Assembly (NCBI RefSeq): GCF_011440305.1
Contig: NZ_JAAOIW010000005.1
Coordinates: forward strand, 467,580-531,579
Reading direction: 5' to 3'
Origin: Paenibacillus agricola
GTDB taxonomy: Bacteria > Bacillota > Bacilli > Paenibacillales > NBRC-103111
DNA length: 64,000 nt
The notes beneath the pieces are model-generated. The model was not told where the DNA came from. It searched no databases and saw nothing but the letters and a program-made list of their open reading frames with translations. A program made the translations under genes and the position numbers. Each line of letters starts with the position of its first letter. The first letter of the stretch is position 1. Positions 53,713-64,000 of this stretch are shown here, one piece after another.

Positions 53713-54774
53713 ATGGATCCTATCGAATCTACCATAGAAACAGCCCCCTCTGGGCGTTATTCCCGCCAGCTTTTATTTGCCCCAATCGGAGAGCAAGGGC
53801 AAAGCAAGCTTGGAGACGCCCGTGTTGCCATCGTAGGCATGGGCGCGCTTGGTACCGTCCTGGCCAATCATATGGCTCGTGCTGGCGTTGGCTTCCTCCG
53901 CTTGATCGACCGTGATTTTGTCGAAGCCAGCAATCTGCAGCGCCAGATGCTCTATGATGAGGCTGATGCGGCTTCATCAGAGCCTAAAGCGATAGCTGCA
54001 GCAAAAAGGCTGCAGCAAGCCAACTCACAAATTACGATTGAACCCGTTGTTACCGACCTTAATGCGATCAATGCAGAGGCATTGCTGTCTGATGTCGGGC
54101 TCATTCTCGACGGAACGGACAATTTCAGTGTCCGTTTTCTAATTAATGATGTGAGCGCCAAACACTCGATCCCTTGGATTTATGGAGGAGCTGTAAGCTC
54201 ACGGGGTGTATCATTGACGATTATTCCCGGCGTAACCCCTTGCTTACGCTGTATATTTGGGCAAGCTCCAGCCCAAGGAACCGCTGAGACCTGCGATACG
54301 GCAGGCGTAATCGGTCCCATCATCCATACGGTCGCCTCCCACCAGTCCACCGAAGCGTTTAAACTGCTTGTAGGTGCCACTGAACAACTGAACCGTAAAA
54401 TGGTCCATTGGGATCTATGGTACAACCAGCATGCCGCTGTGGACGTCAGCAAAGCCCGCAAAGCCGATTGCCCTGCTTGTGCCATGGAGCGTTATGAATA
54501 CTTGGAGCAGGATTTGGCCGAGGATACGATGCAGTCCTTGTGTGGGCGAAATTCCGTCCAAATTCAACCATTGCACCCCGGCTCCTTTGACTTGGTGGAA
54601 TGGGCAGATAAATGGCGCCCGTTAGGTGCGGTCGAGCTTAACCCTTTCCTGCTGAAGCTCCAGGTTTCGGAAGTAATAACACTAGTCTTATTCCCGGATG
54701 GTCGTATCCTGGTGCAAGGTACGAATGATCCCGTGCAAGCCAAGAGCCTGTATAGCCGTTATATTGGCATGTAA
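53713..54774 (+). CDS. moeB: ThiF/MoeB/HesA-family adenylyltransferase
   Basis: 353 residues. E1-like fold: RYSRQLLFAPIGEQGQSKLG, the nucleotide loop VAIVGMGALGTV near residue 40, DGTDNFSVRFLIND near residue 140, zinc ligands CLRC and CPAC, and GVIGPIIHTVASHQ. A C-terminal ~95-residue domain is present. It activates the Gly-Gly terminus of a MoaD/ThiS protein by adenylation; the preceding moaDE gene makes MoaD the likely partner. AAAGGAG lies 12 bases before the ATG. Confidence 0.88.
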   Translation: MDPIESTIETAPSGRYSRQLLFAPIGEQGQSKLGDARVAIVGMGALGTVLANHMARAGVGFLRLIDRDFVEASNLQRQMLYDEADAASSEPKAIAAAKRLQQANSQITIEPVVTDLNAINAEALLSDVGLILDGTDNFSVRFLINDVSAKHSIPWIYGGAVSSRGVSLTIIPGVTPCLRCIFGQAPAQGTAETCDTAGVIGPIIHTVASHQSTEAFKLLVGATEQLNRKMVHWDLWYNQHAAVDVSKARKADCPACAMERYEYLEQDLAEDTMQSLCGRNSVQIQPLHPGSFDLVEWADKWRPLGAVELNPFLLKLQVSEVITLVLFPDGRILVQGTNDPVQAKSLYSRYIGM

Positions 54775-54915
54775 ATTACTAATTATTTAGATTAATTATT
54801 AGGTTTATGGTCCCTTGTGCTTATTGTCAGTGACGACTTCCTTTGTTACTATACGCGTATATTCAAAAATGAATAGCTGCAAACATTCATCAAATTATAG
54901 CTTGAGGTGATCTTC

Positions 54916-55971
54916 TTGAGAATTTCGGTCATGGATTTACAGGTTGGAGATCGCACGAGCTTAGATGTATTTAATAAAAATGGTGTTCTTATTGTTGCTG
55001 CGCATACAGCCCTAAATGCATCGGACATCAATAAGCTGAACCTGCACCAAATCGATGATGTAGACCTGATGATTAGATTTGATGGCTTTACTGAAGAGGC
55101 GCAAAAACCTCTGAATATTTCACAGGATGAAGTTACGCAACAAATTAAAGCTTACGGTGAAGCGGTTGATGGCATTAAATATTTATTTGAAAGCAGTAGC
55201 AAAACCGGCAAGCTTGATGATGCCCAAGTCAATGAGAGCTTTGCCCCCCTCTCAAACCAGTTTGTTCAGGAAAAGGACGTAGTAGCGCTGCTGCTAAACT
55301 TAACCAACCAAAATGATTACACCTATCAGCATAGTGTACAGGTTGGGATGATCTCCTATTATATCGCCAAATGGCTGGGGCAAACCAACGAGAGAGCCAT
55401 TATCGCGGGTAAAGCCGGATACCTTCATGACATTGGCAAATGCCGGATTGACCCCGAGATTCTTAATAAACCTGGGCGGTTAACCGATGAGGAATTTGAA
55501 GAGGTCAAGAAGCACACGCTCCATGGCTATCAGCTGATTAAAGATTCAAAGATGAGCGAAGCTTTAGCCCAAGCAGCTTTACAGCATCATGAACGATATG
55601 ATGGCTCCGGTTATCCCTACCAAATCAAAGAAGCGAAAATCCAGCCGCTTTCCAAAATTGTTGCGGTTGCTGATATTTACAGCGCGATGATTTCATCGAG
55701 GGTTTACCAGGAAAAGAAAGATCTGTTATTTGTACTCAGGGAGTTATACCTCATGAGCTTCGGCAAGATTGACCCTAAAATCACACAAGTTTTCATACGT
55801 AATATGATTCCTAATTTTATAGGCAAACGTGTGTTGCTGACTTCAGGTGAAATCGGTTACATTATCTTGACGCATCCCAATGACTTTTTCAAACCTCTGG
55901 TACAAATTGATGACTATTTTATCAACTTGGCTGAGCATCCAGAATTGGAGATTGAAGAGGTTTACGTATAA
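54916..55971 (+). CDS. HD-GYP domain protein (probable c-di-GMP phosphodiesterase)
   Basis: 352 residues, same architecture as the protein at 48126. An N-terminal ~115-residue domain (DLQVGDRTSLDVFNKNGVLI) precedes HD-GYP: QHSVQVGMISYY, LHDIGKCRID near residue 171, HTLHGYQLIK, HHERYDGSGYPYQ near residue 230. Active-site residues are intact. GAGGTGAT lies six bases before the TTG at 54916, preferred over the GTG at 54907. A terminator follows. Substrate c-di-GMP is inferred from the family. Confidence 0.9.
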   Translation: MRISVMDLQVGDRTSLDVFNKNGVLIVAAHTALNASDINKLNLHQIDDVDLMIRFDGFTEEAQKPLNISQDEVTQQIKAYGEAVDGIKYLFESSSKTGKLDDAQVNESFAPLSNQFVQEKDVVALLLNLTNQNDYTYQHSVQVGMISYYIAKWLGQTNERAIIAGKAGYLHDIGKCRIDPEILNKPGRLTDEEFEEVKKHTLHGYQLIKDSKMSEALAQAALQHHERYDGSGYPYQIKEAKIQPLSKIVAVADIYSAMISSRVYQEKKDLLFVLRELYLMSFGKIDPKITQVFIRNMIPNFIGKRVLLTSGEIGYIILTHPNDFFKPLVQIDDYFINLAEHPELEIEEVYV

Positions 55972-56005
55972 ACCACGCCAAGCATGTATTTGTACATAGG
56001 TAAAT

Positions 56006-56040
56006 GAGCCTCCCCTTAGGGGAGGGCTCGTTTATTTTTT
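56006..56040 (+). terminator. terminator of the second HD-GYP gene
   Basis: GAGCCTCCCC pairs with GGGGAGGGCTC around TTA (56006-56029), followed by GTTTATTTTTT. Confidence 0.9.
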
Positions 56041-57161
56041 CAATAGACATTTCTTCTGGCCTTTAAAAACGTTTTTTTCCAATAAGGCTTGTTGATATTC
56101 GTGATTTGAACGCCATTGGCAGGCTCGGGTGACGAATGGATCATACGGGAATTCCCCATGTAAATACCAACATGTCCTACTGTTTTATTCGTCCGAAAAC
56201 GACCAGGCACATAAAAAAACATTAAATCTCCCTTACGGAGCTGGTTTCTGCTGACGGTTGCGCCTTTTGTAGATTGCGCTCGAGCCGTTCGTCCTAATGG
56301 GATGCCATATCTGCCATAAATGTACCGGGTAAAGGTGGAACAATCGAATTTATTGGATTGTGGATAGGGCGGGGCTCCAAATAAATATTTGACGCCCATA
56401 TATCTTTTCGCTTTGCTGATCAGTTGGTTAATGTCGATGTTTTTTAACGTTGCTGCCGGAACGCTTAGGCTCTCCCCTGTAGCTGCTAAGGTAGTGGCGT
56501 TAGTGATCCCATTACCATCGCCGTATACAACTGATGCCATAGTTTCTACGATATCCTCCCCCTCTTCTGCCGCTGGCTCCTCTCCTTTAAATGGGTCCTC
56601 AGGGTCATCCACAAAATCATATTCCCCTCCCGTATTAGGCTCTTCAGGGTCGTTTATAGAACCTACTGCGATGTCCAAGTTTGGATAAATTTTCACTTCA
56701 TTCTCCTTGGTTTCAAAGCTCATATAGGCTGAAAATAAGGGCTCCAGTGCTGAGACAGGAATATAAAACAGCGATTGATACAATAGGGGTGCTTGTGCCA
56801 AGCTTATCGTTTCCTCGTCCACTATGGCTTCTGTACTACCAGCCTTTAGCTCATAAGCCGCATCCAAATCACCTATTTGGTAAGTTAAACGATTCGCTTC
56901 CCACTTCGTATTTAGCTGCAAAATCTTTGCAATCCCATCCCCAGAGACGTAAGAGACATTCTCAATCTTTACAATAGGGACATTTGCCGTTTGATCCTCA
57001 TTAAGTACAGTAACATTACCCGTTCCCTTTCCATCCCCTGCTGCAAGTGTATGGGGGTGGCCCTTCGATTGCTGCTGTATGCCTCTAGGGTTACAGCCCA
57101 CCGTAGATACTGCCAGCACCGCTGCTATACAAAGAGTTCCACACTTGACTGGAAGCTTCAT
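56040..57161 (-). CDS. NlpC/P60 peptidase lipoprotein
   Basis: 373 residues. Lipoprotein signal with a lipobox ending VSTVGC (Cys near residue 23), a copper-amine-oxidase-like stalk domain (~45-155), an acidic Gly/Pro/Glu linker (EPNTGGEYDFVDDPEDPF) and a C-terminal NlpC/P60 domain. Its catalytic Cys is in KFDCSTFTRYIYG and His in TVGHVGIYMGNSRMIHS. It cleaves peptide stems of peptidoglycan on the cell surface. AAAAGGAG suits the ATG at 57161 (eight bases); the earlier GTG is inside the SD. Monocistronic, leftward, sharing an end with the terminator at 56006. Confidence 0.9.
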   Translation of the reverse strand: MKLPVKCGTLCIAAVLAVSTVGCNPRGIQQQSKGHPHTLAAGDGKGTGNVTVLNEDQTANVPIVKIENVSYVSGDGIAKILQLNTKWEANRLTYQIGDLDAAYELKAGSTEAIVDEETISLAQAPLLYQSLFYIPVSALEPLFSAYMSFETKENEVKIYPNLDIAVGSINDPEEPNTGGEYDFVDDPEDPFKGEEPAAEEGEDIVETMASVVYGDGNGITNATTLAATGESLSVPAATLKNIDINQLISKAKRYMGVKYLFGAPPYPQSNKFDCSTFTRYIYGRYGIPLGRTARAQSTKGATVSRNQLRKGDLMFFYVPGRFRTNKTVGHVGIYMGNSRMIHSSPEPANGVQITNINKPYWKKTFLKARRNVY

Positions 57162-57281
57162 CGCCTTCACTCCTTTTTCTCATCTTCAATCCTGCTCTTA
57201 GCATGAGAAATTAGACCGGCTATTATGCATTCTTGTACAAAACAGGCATACCACGTGCTAAATGGCTTAATAAGAAGGTGC

Positions 57282-57313
57282 AAAAAAATACGTGTCCGAG
57301 AGACTCGAACACG
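57282..57313 (-). terminator. terminator of the suf operon
   Basis: On the minus strand CGTGTTCGAG pairs with CTCGGACACG around TCT (57291-57313), then TATTTTTTT. A rival, longer-range pairing of 57285-57295 with 57335-57345 shares one arm. Confidence 0.85.
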
Positions 57314-57359
57314 CAAGTGTGGAAGTCATAACGAACACGTATTTTACCTGGTACTAAGC

Positions 57360-58757
57360 TTAACCGATACTGCCTTCCATTTCGAACTTGATCAAACGAT
57401 TCATTTCCACTGCATATTCCATTGGCAGCTCCTTGGTGAACGGTTCAATAAAGCCCATAACGATCATTTGCGTAGCTTCTGCATCGGTCAACCCGCGGCT
57501 CATCAAATAGAACAATTGATCCTCGGATACCTTGGAAACGGTAGCTTCATGCTCCAGTGTAATATTATCATTCATAATTTCGTTATAAGGAATAGTATCG
57601 GAAGTGGACTCTTTATCCATAATCAACGTATCGCATTTAATGTTGGCCTTGGAGCCTTGCGAATTGCGTCCGAATGATGCTAAGCCGCGGTAGGTTACTT
57701 TGCCGCCGTGCTTGCTGATCGATTTGGATACAATGGTCGATGTTGTGTCCGGTGCCAAATGCGTCATCTTAGCGCCTGCATCCTGGTGCTGTCCGCGTCC
57801 AGCAACGGCGATGGATAGTACCATACCTTTAGCGCCGCGACCCTTAAGAACGACAGCTGGGTACTTCATTGTTAATTTGGAGCCGATGTTGCCATCTACC
57901 CATTCCATCGTTGCATTTTCTTCAGCAACCGCACGTTTGGTAACCAGGTTATAAATGTTCGGTGCCCAGTTTTGGATCGTTGTGTAACGAGCACGCGAGT
58001 TTTTCTTGCAAATAATTTCGACTACCGCACTATGAAGGGAGTTCGTGCTATAGATCGGAGCTGTACATCCTTCTACATAATGAACAAAGCTATCCTCGTC
58101 CGTGATGATCAACGTACGTTCGAATTGGCCCATGTTCTCGGAGTTGATACGGAAGTAAGCTTGAAGAGGGCTATCCACCTTCACACCCTTAGGTACATAG
58201 ATGAAGCTGCCACCCGACCATACCGCACTGTTTAGCGCAGCGAATTTGTTATCGCTCGGAGGAATGATCGTACCGAAATGCTCTTTGAAAATTTCTGGAT
58301 GATCACGAAGTGCTGTATCGGTATCTGTAAAAATAACACCTTGGTCTTCAAGGTCTTTTTGCATGCTGTGGTAAACCACTTCGGATTCATACTGAGCGGA
58401 AACACCAGCCAAATACTTTTGCTCGGCCTCAGGAATACCAAGCTTGTCAAAGGTTTCTTTAATTTCTGTAGGAACCTCTTCCCATGTTTTACCTTGCTTC
58501 TCAGAAGGCTTCACATAGTACTGGATTTCTTCGAAATTTAAATCGTCCATATTCCCGCCCCAACGAGGCATCGGCATTTTCAGAAATTGCTCATAGGATT
58601 TCAGACGGAAATCCGTCATCCAGCCTGGCTCGCTCTTCATTGTGGAAATTTCAATAATTAACTCCCGTGTCAACCCTTTGCCACTTTTGAAAATGGATTC
58701 GTGGTCATCACGGAATCCAAATTGATATGCTTCCATTTCGGGCATTTGTTTTGCCAT
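57360..58757 (-). CDS. sufB: Fe-S cluster assembly scaffold SufB
   Basis: 465 residues, the usual SufB length. It forms the SufBC2D scaffold on which clusters are built. Signatures: [69 protein letters not shown] and [21 protein letters not shown] conserved Cys lies in VEGCTAP. AAGGAGG precedes the ATG. It is the last gene of sufCDSUB, and the 128-bp gap before it carries a tandem duplication. Confidence 0.97.
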   Translation of the reverse strand: MAKQMPEMEAYQFGFRDDHESIFKSGKGLTRELIIEISTMKSEPGWMTDFRLKSYEQFLKMPMPRWGGNMDDLNFEEIQYYVKPSEKQGKTWEEVPTEIKETFDKLGIPEAEQKYLAGVSAQYESEVVYHSMQKDLEDQGVIFTDTDTALRDHPEIFKEHFGTIIPPSDNKFAALNSAVWSGGSFIYVPKGVKVDSPLQAYFRINSENMGQFERTLIITDEDSFVHYVEGCTAPIYSTNSLHSAVVEIICKKNSRARYTTIQNWAPNIYNLVTKRAVAEENATMEWVDGNIGSKLTMKYPAVVLKGRGAKGMVLSIAVAGRGQHQDAGAKMTHLAPDTTSTIVSKSISKHGGKVTYRGLASFGRNSQGSKANIKCDTLIMDKESTSDTIPYNEIMNDNITLEHEATVSKVSEDQLFYLMSRGLTDAEATQMIVMGFIEPFTKELPMEYAVEMNRLIKFEMEGSIG

Positions 58758-58769
58758 GATAGTAAACCT

Positions 58770-58846
58770 CCTTAGAGTTTTGTAGAAAACTTACTTCGTA
58801 AGCCTCTGCCTTAGAGTTTTCACAGAAAACTTGCTTCGTAAGTATC
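58770..58846. repeat. 39-bp tandem duplication between sufU and sufB
   Basis: The unit CCTTAGAGTTTT..AGAAAACTTrCTTCGTAAG..TCTG occurs at 58770-58807 and 58809-58846. The end of the first copy forms the sufB ribosome binding site on the minus strand. Each copy holds a small hairpin (CTTAC-TTC-GTAAG). Confidence 0.85.
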
Positions 58847-58885
58847 TGCAATTTAGTTCTCATCTTACATATATTCTATTCAGCA

Positions 58886-61834
<2,949 letters not shown>

Positions 61835-61878
61835 GTATTATCCTCCTGTACGATTATCGCTTTGTTTAGGTTTGTTTA

Positions 61879-62712
61879 TTAATTATATTTTGGAGCTGTT
61901 GTATGCATCGGTACTTTGAACTCTTCTTCTTTTCCGCCAACCGTTTCGTCATCGATTCCGAGTTCTTCCTTAATCCAATCATAGCCTTCTGCTTCCAAGC
62001 GCTCAGCCAATTCAGGACCACCCGATTTAACAATACGGCCTTGCATCATAACATGTACAAAATCCGGCTTTACATAGTTCAGTAAACGCTGGTAATGGGT
62101 AATAATCAAGAAGCTGCGGTCTTCTGAACGCATCGCATTAACACCTGCCGCTACTATACGTAGTGCATCTATATCCAAACCGGAGTCGATTTCATCCAAA
62201 ATGACGACACTCGGTTCCAACAACAGCATTTGCAAAATTTCATTACGCTTCTTCTCACCACCAGAGAAGCCTTCATTTAAATATCGGTGCATGAACTCAG
62301 GGTTCATTTCCAGCTCTTTCATTTTGGCTTCCATTTGACGGATAAAACGGATCAAAGATATTTCGCTGCCTTCTTCGCGGCGGGCATTAATCGCACTGCG
62401 CAAGAAATCGGCATTCGTTACTCCCGTTATTTCGCTCGGGTATTGCATGGCTAGGAAGATACCAGCGCGGGCTCTTTCATCAACAGCCATGTCGAGTACG
62501 TCTGCACCGTTCAAAGTCATCGTTCCGCCACTTACTTCATATTTAGGATGGCCCATAACGGTAGCAGCTAATGTGCTTTTTCCAGTTCCGTTAGGTCCCA
62601 TGATTGCATGGATTTCTCCACCCTTCATGGTCAAGCTTAACCCTTTTAAAATTTCCTTGCCTTCGACAGTAGCTTTTAAACCGTCTATAATGAATTCCGT
62701 TGTATTCGCCAT
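61879..62712 (-). CDS. sufC: Fe-S cluster assembly ATPase SufC
   Basis: 277 residues, ABC-type ATPase of the Suf scaffold. Walker A is GPNGTGKSTLAATVM near residue 38, signature EGFSGGEKKRNEIL, Walker B VVILDEIDSGLD. GGAGG precedes the ATG. It is the first gene of sufCDSUB, the same order as B. subtilis, with a promoter and repeats directly upstream. Confidence 0.97.
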   Translation of the reverse strand: MANTTEFIIDGLKATVEGKEILKGLSLTMKGGEIHAIMGPNGTGKSTLAATVMGHPKYEVSGGTMTLNGADVLDMAVDERARAGIFLAMQYPSEITGVTNADFLRSAINARREEGSEISLIRFIRQMEAKMKELEMNPEFMHRYLNEGFSGGEKKRNEILQMLLLEPSVVILDEIDSGLDIDALRIVAAGVNAMRSEDRSFLIITHYQRLLNYVKPDFVHVMMQGRIVKSGGPELAERLEAEGYDWIKEELGIDDETVGGKEEEFKVPMHTTAPKYN

Positions 62713-62748
62713 GATCTTTTTTCCTCCATATTTGTAAAGTGTATATTT

Positions 62749-62762
62749 AGAATGATCATTCT
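62749..62762 (-). promoter_or_regulatory. palindromic operator candidate in the suf leader
   Basis: AGAATGATCATTCT, a perfect 14-bp palindrome between the suf -10 and the sufC SD. Its position (just after the transcription start) suits a repressor site. Confidence 0.5.
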
Positions 62763-62774
62763 TATCTAATAATC

Positions 62775-62803
62775 ATTATAAACTGATTCTCAATGATTCT
62801 CAA
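62775..62803 (-). promoter_or_regulatory. suf operon promoter with built-in tandem repeat
   Basis: On the minus strand TTGAGA (62803-62798), a 17-base spacer and TATAAT (62780-62775). The -35 and spacer are made of two perfect tandem copies of TTGAGAATCA (62803-62794, 62793-62784). The sequence resembles Fur-type half-sites, which would link suf to iron, but that is inference. Confidence 0.75.
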
Positions 62804-62882
62804 TGGTGTAACAGTCAAGTTCTTGAAAAAGACATGAAAACCCGCTATATATCAGGCTTTAAAAATATTCAACAATTGGCAA

Positions 62883-63470
62883 TCATGATCCTTTTAATGC
62901 TCTTTTCACTTCATTGACAGCCTCTTCAAAAGCTTCATCCGTCAGCACAGGTCTCAAATTCGCTTTGTTGAGCGCGCCATAATCCAGTGGAATCCAAGAT
63001 TTACAGCCTATGTAAGACGGGATAATCGGCAGGTGCAAAGGCTCCAGCAATTCATATACACGCAGCAGCATCACATGGAGCGGCTTCGATTTTTTCCACT
63101 TTAATCTTTCCTCAGCAAATGTGTCTGTCCATATATGCAACCCACCTAGCTTGTCCAATTGCTCCTGGTCTTGAATTAGTATGTCTTCCACAAGCTCTGC
63201 GTAACAACGAATTGGCACTTCCGTATCTTGGAGGCTCCAGCCTTCCAAGGTTACATCTAGCTGGTCTTGGCTTTCCGGCTTAATCCATTGCTTTTTCTGG
63301 TGCTCATAGGTTGGATATAAGTAGAAGCTTTCGCTTTCGATCTGGAAGTCCCTGGTTTCTTCACGAATTCCGCCCTTACGCATAATTAGAATTTGCTTGC
63401 CTTCAAATAATGCATCAATAGCAACAGCCCATTCCTTAAGTGCAACTGGTTGTGAATGTGCCTCCGTCAT
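62883..63470 (-). CDS. DUF1802 family protein
   Basis: 195 residues, soluble. It begins ALKEWAVAIDALFEGKQILI then MRKGGIREETRDF and YLYPTYEHQKKQWIKPE, the pattern of DUF1802, a family of unknown function often seen in cyanobacteria and bacilli. GAAGGGGAG precedes the ATG. It lies upstream of suf but a promoter in the 170-bp gap separates them. Confidence 0.8.
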   Translation of the reverse strand: MTEAHSQPVALKEWAVAIDALFEGKQILIMRKGGIREETRDFQIESESFYLYPTYEHQKKQWIKPESQDQLDVTLEGWSLQDTEVPIRCYAELVEDILIQDQEQLDKLGGLHIWTDTFAEERLKWKKSKPLHVMLLRVYELLEPLHLPIIPSYIGCKSWIPLDYGALNKANLRPVLTDEAFEEAVNEVKRALKGS

Positions 63471-63631
63471 TGGTCTCTCCCCTTCTTTGTATTGAGTATC
63501 GAAGCCAGTTACAATTCCTAATACTCCATTATAAGTTTCCAGCCCCTAACAATGCAACTGTTGGCAGGCATAAAAAAAAGCATTTTACCTCAACCTAGGT
63601 AGGCAAGTGATAACTTGAAGGAGGATGAATC

Positions 63632-63805
63632 ATGCGAGAAGGACTAATCCCTACGGTTTTAGGTACTGCTGTTACAGCATCGGGCGTAGCGCTGCGCAGG
63701 AAATACCCTATGGCTGCTACAGCGCTAACAGGCTTCGGTGTGGCACATGTTGTGTTAGGCGCAATCAATCTTACCCAGAATCGCGGCCGCAGCAGATTTT
63801 TTTAA
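63632..63805 (+). CDS. small hydrophobic protein, 57 aa
   Basis: 57 residues, MREGLIPTVLGTAVTASGVA then LRRKYPMAATALTGFGVAHV, ending NRGRSRFF. The middle is weakly hydrophobic with two short helical stretches and a basic end, like small sporulation or membrane peptides. AAGGAGG lies seven bases before the ATG, so translation is likely. No family recognised with confidence. Confidence 0.7.
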   Translation: MREGLIPTVLGTAVTASGVALRRKYPMAATALTGFGVAHVVLGAINLTQNRGRSRFF

Positions 63806-63871
63806 AATGAGCCGTTCAGTGATTTTAACTTTTAACAACTATTTATGAGCATGTCAAAGAACCGTCCAGGA

Positions 63872-64000
63872 TGTGAACTGCACCCCAATTGTTAGACATC
63901 ATCTAACAGTTGGAGGTGCAGTTTTTTAATGGCTAAGTATACTTCAGATGAAAAATTATCAGCTGTTCAACGTTATTTAAGCAATTCTGAGAGTTATGCA
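63872..64000 (+). mobile_element. left end of an IS3-family insertion sequence (cut by the window)
   Basis: From about 63872, TGTGAACTGCACCCCAATTG resembles IS3/IS150-group terminal repeats of bacilli. A second, inverted version (63901-63923) follows, forming a ~22-bp imperfect hairpin ahead of the transposase start. The right end lies outside the window, so target duplication cannot be checked. Confidence 0.8.
63929..64000 (+). CDS. IS3-family transposase OrfA, N-terminal fragment
   Basis: The first 24 residues (MAKYTSDEKLSAVQRYL ...) match the HTH start of IS3/IS150-type OrfA proteins, which bind the terminal repeats. The gene is cut by the window edge. TTGGAGGTG lies about ten bases before the ATG within the IS-end hairpin. 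Confidence 0.82.
   Translation, partial: MAKYTSDEKLSAVQRYLSNSESYA

Noticed and set aside
63625..63810. 61-residue frame at the position of the 57-residue protein
   Set aside because: It is another reading frame of the same DNA; the SD and ATG at 63632 support the 57-residue product.

Overview
The window looks like chromosome of an endospore-forming Firmicute, most likely a Paenibacillus-type member of the Paenibacillaceae. The reasons are the sporulation genes (ytrH/ytrI, cotJABC, ytvI, five YheC/YheD-type coat-associated ATP-grasp genes), the B. subtilis-like neighbourhoods (dnaE next to accD-accA-pyk and ytrH-ytrI; ytpI beside ytoI; sufCDSUB), strong AGGAGG-type ribosome binding sites with many GTG/TTG starts, and a moderate GC content. 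I see no rRNA, tRNA, CRISPR array or prophage. The only mobile DNA is the first ~130 bp of an IS3-family element at the right edge.

Layout. 0.4-4.1 kb: polyphosphate turnover, with ppx and ppk convergent. 4.2-13.1 kb: a leftward block of dnaE, a small conserved protein, accD, accA, pyk and a thioesterase, i.e. replication, fatty-acid initiation and lower glycolysis; pfkA, which sits between accA and pyk in B. subtilis, is absent. 13.2-20.6 kb: ytrH-ytrI behind a sigma-E-like promoter, a two-domain VOC protein, a DinG-like helicase, small membrane proteins, ytpI and the multidomain regulator ytoI. 20.7-30.1 kb: AprX-like protease, an AraC regulator divergent from a GH78 alpha-L-rhamnosidase, an acyltransferase, and a DeoR-HAD-MFS operon. 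30.2-34.7 kb: a small coiled-coil protein, a 76-residue protein that is 46% methionine, and a FapA-GAF operon. 34.9-41.5 kb: five tandem ATP-grasp genes. 41.5-48 kb: HAD phosphatase, small membrane protein, cotJABC, ytvI, a CBS-domain transporter-like protein and the radical SAM protein YfkAB. 48-56 kb: two HD-GYP proteins and a PilZ protein (cyclic-di-GMP theme), uppP, a YunD-like phosphatase, and a molybdenum-cofactor cluster with a MoaD-MoaE fusion. 56-63.5 kb: an NlpC/P60 lipoprotein, the sufCDSUB iron-sulfur operon and a DUF1802 protein. The end holds a 57-residue small protein and the IS3-like element.

Most unusual points: the extreme Met/Cys small protein and the short repeats behind it; the five-gene ATP-grasp array, one member of which carries a GC-rich low-complexity insert; a large low-complexity insert in DnaE; the MoaD-MoaE fusion with an internal Gly-Gly; and tandem operator-like repeats built into the suf promoter. 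All functions are read from motifs and remembered families; no database search was run.
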